This document shows, piece by piece, positions 59,028 to 64,000 of a DNA stretch of 64,000 bases (positions are counted from its first letter, which is position 1; each line of letters opens with the position of its first letter). The notes under the pieces are model-generated. The model saw nothing but the letters and a program-made list of their open reading frames with translations. It made no database searches and had not been told where the DNA came from. The stretch is taken from the NCBI RefSeq assembly GCF_900292015.1, contig NZ_LR130759.1, positions 1,922,001 through 1,986,000 of the forward strand, read 5' to 3'. The stretch comes from Mycobacterium basiliense (GTDB lineage: Bacteria > Actinomycetota > Actinomycetes > Mycobacteriales > Mycobacteriaceae). Made by a program: the position numbers and the translations under genes.

Positions 59028-60062
59028 ATGGTGTTGGGCTTCTGGGATATCGCGGTACCCATCGTGGGTGCGCCGATGGCTGGCGGTCCGAGCACCCCGG
59101 CCTTGGCCGCGGCGGTGTCCAACGCGGGCGGGCTGGGTTTTGTGGCCGGTGGCTACCTCACGGCCGACCAGTTCGCAGACGATATCGCCGCGGCGCGCGC
59201 CGCCACCACCGGCCCAATCGGCGCCAATCTCTTTGTGCCCCAGCCCAGTGTCGCCGACTGGATCCAGCTGGAGTATTACGCAGAAGAACTCGAAGAAGTT
59301 GCCGATTACTACCGCGTCGATGTGGGCCAACCCATCCATGGCGACGACGACGATTGGGAAGGCAAGCTCGAAGTGCTGGCCGACGTTCGCCCGGAAGTGG
59401 TGTCCTTCACCTTCGGCGCCCCGCCGCCGGACGTGGTTCGCCGGCTGAGCGCACTGGGGCTGTTGGTGTCGGTCACGGTGACGTCGGCCTACGAAGCCGG
59501 CGTGGCTCTTGCTGCCGGCGCGGACAATCTGGTCGTCCAGGGCCCGAATGCTGGTGGGCATCGCGGCACGTTTGCCCCGGACATGGAACCCGGTGAGGAG
59601 TCGCTGGAGCAGCTGCTGCATCGGATCGGCAACGCGCACGATGTTCCACTGATCGCGGCCGGCGGCTTGGGCACGGCCGAGGACGTGGCGGCGGTATTGC
59701 GCAAGGGAGCGGTCGCCGCTCAGGTGGGTACTGCGCTGCTGCTCGCCGACGAAGCCGGCACCAACCCGGTACATCGTGTCGCCCTGAAAAACCCGGAGTT
59801 CGACTCCACCCTGGTCACCCGGGCGTTTTCCGGTCGGTATGCGCGGGGGCTGGCCAACAACTTCACCCGCCTCCTGGACCAGGTGGCGCCGTTGGGATAC
59901 CCGGAGGTCAACCAGATGACCAAGCCGATACGGGCGGCGGCGGTCGAAGCCGACGACCCGCATGGGACAAACCTGTGGGCGGGAACGGCCTACCGGGAGG
60001 CACAGCCGGGGCCAGCAGCCGACATAGTCGCCTCGCTGGCCCCGGACGTGCGATCACTCTAG
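59028..60062 (+). CDS. Nitronate monooxygenase/2-nitropropane dioxygenase-like (Rv2781c homologue), 344 aa
   Basis: An FMN TIM-barrel enzyme of the nitronate monooxygenase/enoyl-reductase-like group. APMAGGPSTPALAAAVSNAGGLGF, VVQGPNAGGHRG and PLIAAGGLGTAEDVAAVL bind FMN and phosphate. It starts 4 bases after pepR and is convergent with ald. Known relatives detoxify alkyl nitronates such as 3-nitropropionate; the true substrate here is not clear. Confidence 0.9.
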   Translation: MVLGFWDIAVPIVGAPMAGGPSTPALAAAVSNAGGLGFVAGGYLTADQFADDIAAARAATTGPIGANLFVPQPSVADWIQLEYYAEELEEVADYYRVDVGQPIHGDDDDWEGKLEVLADVRPEVVSFTFGAPPPDVVRRLSALGLLVSVTVTSAYEAGVALAAGADNLVVQGPNAGGHRGTFAPDMEPGEESLEQLLHRIGNAHDVPLIAAGGLGTAEDVAAVLRKGAVAAQVGTALLLADEAGTNPVHRVALKNPEFDSTLVTRAFSGRYARGLANNFTRLLDQVAPLGYPEVNQMTKPIRAAAVEADDPHGTNLWAGTAYREAQPGPAADIVASLAPDVRSL

Positions 60063-60086
60063 GTTTACGCACTCAAGGTTTTGCCC

Positions 60087-61202
60087 TCAGCCAAGTACGC
60101 TCGCCGGCTCGGTGAACGGCAAATCCAGGTCGGCGGCCACATGCTCGGCCAACAGCGCGCCGGCGTGCGTGGAAAGACCCTTGGCCAGCGCGAGATCGGA
60201 CCGGCAGGCGGCTTGCCAACCCTGGTCGGCAAGCTTGAGCACATAAGGCATCGTCGCGTTGGTCAACGCGTAGGTCGACGTCTTGGGTACGGCGCCGGGC
60301 ATGTTTGCCACGCAGTAGAACACCGTGTCGTGCACGGCGAACGTCGGGTGGTCGTGCGTCGTCGGCCGCGAGTCTTCGAAGCAACCGCCCTGGTCAATTG
60401 AGATGTCCACCAGAACTGCGCCGGATTTCATCTGCGCGACAAGAGAATTCGAAATTAACTTGGGTGCCTTGGCGCCGGGTACCAAGACGGCCCCGATTAC
60501 CAGGTCGGCGTCTTTGACCGCATCTTCCAGCTCATATGTGGACGAGTAGCGGGTGCGGACACGGCCGCCGAACTCCGCGTCGAGCAGCCGGAGCTTGTTG
60601 ATGTTGACGTCCATGACGGTGACCGACGCCCCCATGCCGTTGGCGACCCGTGCGGCGTTGTAACCGGCGGTGCCGGCACCCACAACGACGACATTGGCCG
60701 GTTCGACACCGGGCACGCCGCCCATCAACACACCGCGCCCGCCGTGGGCACGCATCAGGTGATAGGCGCCGGACTGCGCGGACAGCCGTCCCGCGACCTC
60801 GCTCATCGGGGCCAGCAATGGCAACGCACCGTCGGCGGTCTGAACGGTCTCGTAGGCGATCGAGGTGGTGCCGGAGCTCAGCAGCGCGTCGGTGCAGGAC
60901 CGCGATGCTGCCAGATGCAGGTAGGTGAATAGGGTCTGACCGCTACGCATGCGACCGTATTCCGACGGGATCGGTTCCTTGACCTTCAGTAGCAGGTCCG
61001 CGTCCGCCCAGACTTGATCGGCGGTGTCGACCAGTCGGGCACCGGCCATCTTGAAGTCGGCGTCGGATATTGCCGAGCCCTCCCCGGCGCCGGCCTGGAT
61101 CAGCACCTCGTGTCCGCGGCCGGTCAACGCGGCGACGCCGGCCGGGGTTATGGCAACCCGGAACTCATTTTCTTTGGTCTCAGTCGGAATGCCGACTCGC
61201 AT
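60087..61202 (-). CDS. ald: Ald, L-alanine dehydrogenase, 371 aa
   Basis: Ald reversibly deaminates L-alanine to pyruvate with NAD and also reduces glyoxylate; it is induced under low oxygen and by alanine. VGAGTAGYNAARVANGMGA is the NAD site near residue 175, and the N-terminal RVGIPTETKENEFRVAITP and LFTYLHLAAS blocks carry substrate residues. The frame is intact, unlike the frameshifted ald of M. bovis. It is divergent from its regulator aldR. Confidence 0.96.
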   Translation of the reverse strand: MRVGIPTETKENEFRVAITPAGVAALTGRGHEVLIQAGAGEGSAISDADFKMAGARLVDTADQVWADADLLLKVKEPIPSEYGRMRSGQTLFTYLHLAASRSCTDALLSSGTTSIAYETVQTADGALPLLAPMSEVAGRLSAQSGAYHLMRAHGGRGVLMGGVPGVEPANVVVVGAGTAGYNAARVANGMGASVTVMDVNINKLRLLDAEFGGRVRTRYSSTYELEDAVKDADLVIGAVLVPGAKAPKLISNSLVAQMKSGAVLVDISIDQGGCFEDSRPTTHDHPTFAVHDTVFYCVANMPGAVPKTSTYALTNATMPYVLKLADQGWQAACRSDLALAKGLSTHAGALLAEHVAADLDLPFTEPASVLG

Positions 61203-61293
61203 TTTTGCCTCCTGCCGGGTTGTGGGGTGCTTTGCAGATGTTCGGACAGATATTTCGGGGCCTGCGTTTGATCAGGTCCCATAAGTGTGAAGA

Positions 61294-61325
61294 ACATTCG
61301 AGAATGTCGCAATCATCTTGATGAT
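61294..61325 (+). promoter_or_regulatory. Two palindromes in the ald-aldR gap, putative AldR operators
   Basis: ACATTC-GA-GAATGT at 61294-61307 and ATCATC-TT-GATGAT at 61312-61325 are both perfect inverted repeats with 6-base arms and 2-base spacers, with centres 18 bases apart. They lie in the divergent gap just upstream of the aldR -10 box (TAAAGT, 61333-61338). Tandem sites are typical for Lrp/AsnC octamers, so AldR is the natural candidate ligand. Confidence 0.6.
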
Positions 61326-61332
61326 AATTCTG

Positions 61333-61347
61333 TAAAGTTAGTGCATG
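61333..61347 (+). promoter_or_regulatory. Putative -10 box for a leaderless aldR transcript
   Basis: TAAAGT at 61333-61338 stands 6 bases before the aldR ATG at 61345. The second palindrome ends 8 bases upstream of it, where bound AldR would repress its own transcription. Confidence 0.5.
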
Positions 61348-61860
61348 ACTGATGAGTCAACGGAAACCGCTATCGCGTCGGCGGCCTCGCCGAAGGATGT
61401 TCGGCCAGCGGATCTCGACGAGGTAGACCGCAAGATTCTGGTCTTGTTGCACGGCGACGCCAGGATCACCAACAACGCGCTCGCCCATGCGGTCGGGATA
61501 GCGCCGTCGACGTGCCATGGTCGGGTTCGCCGATTGATGGAGGTCGGCGTGATCCGAGGGTTCTATACCGATATCGATCCGGTTGCGGTGGGGTTGCCGC
61601 TGCAGGCGATGATCTCGGTCAACCTGCAGGCCAACGCGCGCGGAAAGATCCGCAGCTTCATTCAACAAATCCGCCGCCGGCGGCAGGTGATGGACGTGTA
61701 TTTCCTCGCCGGGGCTGACGACTTCCTGCTGCACGTCGCCGCCCGGGACACCAACGACCTGCGCAAGTTCGTGGTCGACAACCTCAACGCGGACATCAAC
61801 GTCGCAGGCACCCAGACATCATTGATCTTCGAGCACTTGCGCGGAGCGGCGCCACTCTAG
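61345..61860 (+). CDS. aldR: AldR, Lrp/AsnC-family regulator (Rv2779c homologue), 171 aa
   Basis: An Lrp/AsnC transcription factor: N-terminal helix-turn-helix with ITNNALAHAVGIAPSTCHGRVRRLME near residues 38-63 and a C-terminal RAM effector domain. In M. tuberculosis AldR binds the ald promoter and responds to amino acids. Here it is divergent from ald with palindromes between. ATG 61345 has no ribosome site but an ideal TANNNT box. Confidence 0.93.
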   Translation: MTDESTETAIASAASPKDVRPADLDEVDRKILVLLHGDARITNNALAHAVGIAPSTCHGRVRRLMEVGVIRGFYTDIDPVAVGLPLQAMISVNLQANARGKIRSFIQQIRRRRQVMDVYFLAGADDFLLHVAARDTNDLRKFVVDNLNADINVAGTQTSLIFEHLRGAAPL

Positions 61861-61887
61861 GCTGACTTGGGCCGGCTAACGGCTGGT

Positions 61888-61902
61888 TATGATCGGCCCA
61901 TG
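61888..61902 (+). promoter_or_regulatory. Putative -10 box for a leaderless SRPBCC gene transcript
   Basis: TATGAT at 61888-61893, close to the consensus TATAAT, lies 6 bases before ATG 61900. Confidence 0.55.
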
Positions 61903-62361
61903 ACCGATCCTTCCGTGGCCGCCACCATCCAAATAGGCGCCAGTCCGCAACGGGTGTATGGACTGATCACCGACCTGCCGACGTTGGCCTCGCTGGCGGA
62001 GGAGGCGGTGGCGATGCAATTGCGCAAAGGCGACGGAATCCACGCCGGAGCGGTTTTCGTCGGTCACAACAAGAACGGCGGTCGCCGTTGGAAGACGACG
62101 TGCACCGTGACCGACGCCGAGCCCGGCCGGATCTTCGCGTTCGATGTGCGAAGCGCCATGATTCCCGTTTCGCGGTGGCAATACGACCTCGTCACTACCG
62201 ACGGCGGCTGCCGGGTCACCGAGAGCACCTGGGATCGCCGGCCCGGATGGTTTCGAAAGATCGCCAGGATGGCAACCGGAGTCAAGGATCGCGCCGCGGC
62301 CAATGCGGAGCATATCCAGACCACTCTGCAACGTCTGAAGCAGCGGGCCGAGGCGGGATAG
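61900..62361 (+). CDS. SRPBCC (polyketide cyclase/dehydrase-like) protein (Rv2778c homologue), 153 aa
   Basis: A START/SRPBCC fold protein that binds hydrophobic ligands: IQIGASPQRVYGLITDLPTLASLAEEA at the N-terminus, a central GHNKNGGRRWKTTCTV strand pair and an AHIQTTLQRLK-like C-terminal helix (AEHIQTTLQRLKQRAE). ATG 61900 is preceded by a near-consensus -10 element. The ligand is unknown. Confidence 0.86.
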   Translation: MTDPSVAATIQIGASPQRVYGLITDLPTLASLAEEAVAMQLRKGDGIHAGAVFVGHNKNGGRRWKTTCTVTDAEPGRIFAFDVRSAMIPVSRWQYDLVTTDGGCRVTESTWDRRPGWFRKIARMATGVKDRAAANAEHIQTTLQRLKQRAEAG

Positions 62362-62374
62362 CGAAACGCTGTTC

Positions 62375-62403
62375 TTCACCTGACGCAGGCGTGTCACTAT
62401 ACT
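62375..62403 (+). promoter_or_regulatory. Candidate sigma-70-type promoter before the PF10118 gene
   Basis: TTCACC (62375-62380) and TATACT (62398-62403) are separated by 17 bases, which fits -35/-10 spacing. The start would give a leader of about 65 bases before ATG 62473. Confidence 0.5.
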
Positions 62404-62472
62404 TGCCAGCACATGATGTCCACTGGGGAGACATTTGCGGCGTAAATGTAAACGCCATGGCAAGGGGGCCAA

Positions 62473-63390
62473 ATGTTCACCGTCGATGACCGAGCGGTGG
62501 GGCCGCACTCCGGCGAATCGGGTGCCGCCGACCACGAGCGTCTTGTCCTTGAAGCACGAGATGTCGAGTTCGACTGGACCAACCTGCCGTTCCACTACGT
62601 TCCCGACGAGCCATTGGCCACGCATGTCCTCAATGTGCTGCACCTGCTTTTGCCCGCCGGCGAAGAGTTTTTCGTCAAGGTGTTCAAGAAAACGCTGCCC
62701 CTGATCAGGGACGATCAACTAAGGCTGGATGTGCAGGGCTTCATCGGTCAGGAGGCGATGCATTCCCAAGCGCACTCCGGGGTGCTGGCCCACTTCGAGG
62801 CCCAGGGCGTCGACGTGACCCCGTATACCGACCAAATCAACTGGCTTTTCGAGAAGTTGCTGGCGGAAAGGCCCCGGCGAGGTGCCCGGAGACGGCACAG
62901 CTGGTTACTCGAGCAGGTTTCGTTCATCTCGGCAATCGAGCACTACACGGCGGTTTTGGGCGAATGGATCCTGAACTCCCCGCAGCTCGAGGTTGTTGGC
63001 ACCGATCCGGTGATGCTGGACATGCTCCGCTGGCATGGTGCCGAAGAGGTGGAGCACAAAGCGGTCGCGTTCGACACCATGAAGCATCTCCGCGCTGGCT
63101 ACTGGCGTCGGGTACGTACCCAGTTGGCTGTCACCCCGGTGATGTTGCTGCTGTGGATTCGCGGCGTGCGGTTCATGTACGCGGTGGATCCACACCTGCC
63201 GCCGGGAACCAAGCCGCGATGGCGGGACTACGTCACGGCGGCGCGCCGGGGTTTGACGCCAGGCCCGTGGCGCCTGATCCGGGTCGTCGGTGACTATTAC
63301 AAACCCGGCTTCCACCCGTCTCAGCTGGGCGGACTCGAGCGGGCCGTCGACTACTTGGCGGTCTCACCTGCTGCCCGAGCATCTCACTGA
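62473..63390 (+). CDS. PF10118-type metal-dependent hydrolase-like protein (Rv2777c homologue), 305 aa
   Basis: A conserved protein of the PF10118 family (predicted metal-dependent hydrolase, ferritin-like helical fold). Candidate metal ligands are the Glu/His sets in GFIGQEAMHSQAH, ISAIEHYTAVLGEW and WHGAEEVEHKAVAFD. A basic, possibly membrane-associated C-terminal third includes LAVTPVMLLLWIRGVRFMY. ATG 62473 follows CAAGGGGGCC. The hydrolase gene after it starts 3 bases later. Activity is unproven. Confidence 0.84.
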   Translation: MFTVDDRAVGPHSGESGAADHERLVLEARDVEFDWTNLPFHYVPDEPLATHVLNVLHLLLPAGEEFFVKVFKKTLPLIRDDQLRLDVQGFIGQEAMHSQAHSGVLAHFEAQGVDVTPYTDQINWLFEKLLAERPRRGARRRHSWLLEQVSFISAIEHYTAVLGEWILNSPQLEVVGTDPVMLDMLRWHGAEEVEHKAVAFDTMKHLRAGYWRRVRTQLAVTPVMLLLWIRGVRFMYAVDPHLPPGTKPRWRDYVTAARRGLTPGPWRLIRVVGDYYKPGFHPSQLGGLERAVDYLAVSPAARASH

Positions 63391-63393
63391 GCT

Positions 63394-64000
63394 ATGGCCA
63401 TCGCTTCCACAGCTGGCGTTACCGCGTCCGACGGTGTCACCCTGGCGGTCCATCGCTACACCGAGATAGACCCGCAACGGTCCACGATCCTGGCCATTCA
63501 TGGGTGGCCGGACAACCACCACCTGTGGGATGGGGTTGCCGAACAGCTAGGCGACCGCTACAACGTGGCTGCCTACGACGTGCGGGGCGCCGGTGGATCA
63601 TCCTGCCCGGCAAGCCGTGTCGGGTACGAGCTAGGACAGTTGGTCCGTGACACCGGCGCGGTGGTCGATAGCCTGGGAGTCGCCCGGGTGCACCTGCTGG
63701 CCCACGACTGGGGTTCCATCCAGGGGTGGGCGGCGGTTACCGACGACGCGGTAATGGGCAAGATCGGCTCATTTACTTCGATCTCGGGCCCGCACCTGCA
63801 GTATGCGGGCGCATTCCTGCGATCGGGGCACAGCCCGCGGACGGCGGCGCACGTTGCCAGGCAGTTGGTGAGTTCGGGATACATCGGCTTTTTCCTGTGC
63901 CCGGCGGTACCGGAGTTGTTTTTCCACTCCCGCATTGGCGTGAAAGTTGTTGGTGTTCTTGAACGTATCGGCCAGTCGAGTGCGCGCAGCCAACGGCGCA
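63394..64000 (+). CDS. EphD-like alpha/beta hydrolase, N-terminal part (runs off the window)
   Basis: The visible 202 residues are an alpha/beta hydrolase of the epoxide hydrolase group: oxyanion HGWPDNHHLWDG near residue 36, YDVRGAGGSS and the nucleophile motif AHDWGSIQGW with Asp in the nucleophile place. It resembles the N-terminal half of EphD, a fusion of epoxide hydrolase and short-chain dehydrogenase, but the C-terminal half is outside the window. It follows the PF10118 gene by 3 bases. Confidence 0.82.
   Translation, partial: MAIASTAGVTASDGVTLAVHRYTEIDPQRSTILAIHGWPDNHHLWDGVAEQLGDRYNVAAYDVRGAGGSSCPASRVGYELGQLVRDTGAVVDSLGVARVHLLAHDWGSIQGWAAVTDDAVMGKIGSFTSISGPHLQYAGAFLRSGHSPRTAAHVARQLVSSGYIGFFLCPAVPELFFHSRIGVKVVGVLERIGQSSARSQRR

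Overview
The window is chromosomal DNA of a slow-growing Mycobacterium close to, but not inside, the M. tuberculosis complex. GC is high, GTG and TTG starts are frequent, and a PE_PGRS gene and mycothione, mycobactin and lipoprotein genes are present. From memory, gene order matches the reverse complement of M. tuberculosis H37Rv from about Rv2777c to Rv2856. Recalled proteins such as Mtr are only about 85-90% identical, so this is a sister species (kansasii/marinum/decipiens/lacus-like clade; exact species not resolvable here).

Layout. 0.6-5 kb: a large PE_PGRS gene with two families of long tandem repeats. 5.4-7.2 kb: nickel/cobalt permease nicT divergent from a Fur-family (Nur-like) regulator, with a Nur-box-like palindrome between them. 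7.2-9.6 kb: mtr and an alpha/beta hydrolase. 9.9-17 kb: mqo, a GNAT, a fused chelatase ATPase, cobO, cobB and cysG (respiration and corrin/siroheme synthesis). 17-20.5 kb: efpA and proS. 20.5-24.6 kb: an accessory block with a giant cyclase-NB-ARC-LuxR regulator and a TetR regulator, followed by a 624-bp AT-richer intergenic region with direct repeats. 25.2-34.3 kb: two cell-envelope proteins, then the rimP-nusA-ylxR-infB-rbfA-nrnA-dinF translation operon. 34.4-38.5 kb: the ugpAEBC glycerophosphodiester/sugar ABC importer. 38.5-41.1 kb: a thioredoxin-reductase-like flavoprotein with echA16, then a DUF2277-DUF1802 pair, where H37Rv carries its CRISPR/VapBC region. 41-46 kb: S15-like hydrolase, DUF3558 protein, a WXG100-like/DUF1023 pair and lppV. 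46-53.2 kb: phosphoesterase, pptT, truB, ltp1, fadE21, sirR and ribF. 53.3-59 kb: rpsO, lppU, an orphan PGRS segment, a SUKH-family protein, gpsI and pepR. 59-64 kb: nitronate monooxygenase-like, ald/aldR with palindromic operators, an SRPBCC protein, a PF10118-type protein and the start of an EphD-like hydrolase.

No rRNA, tRNA, insertion sequence, prophage or CRISPR array was seen. Several genes (ugpA, ribF, sirR, proS, cysG, aldR and others) have a TANNNT -10 hexamer 6-8 nt before the start codon, the signature of leaderless mRNAs. The most notable accessory features are the NicT/Nur/Nur-box module, a multidomain regulator whose cyclase domain seems to have lost a catalytic arginine, a flavoprotein that looks more like a dithiol oxidase than an NADPH reductase, an orphan SUKH gene, and a PGRS stretch fused out of frame behind lppU.
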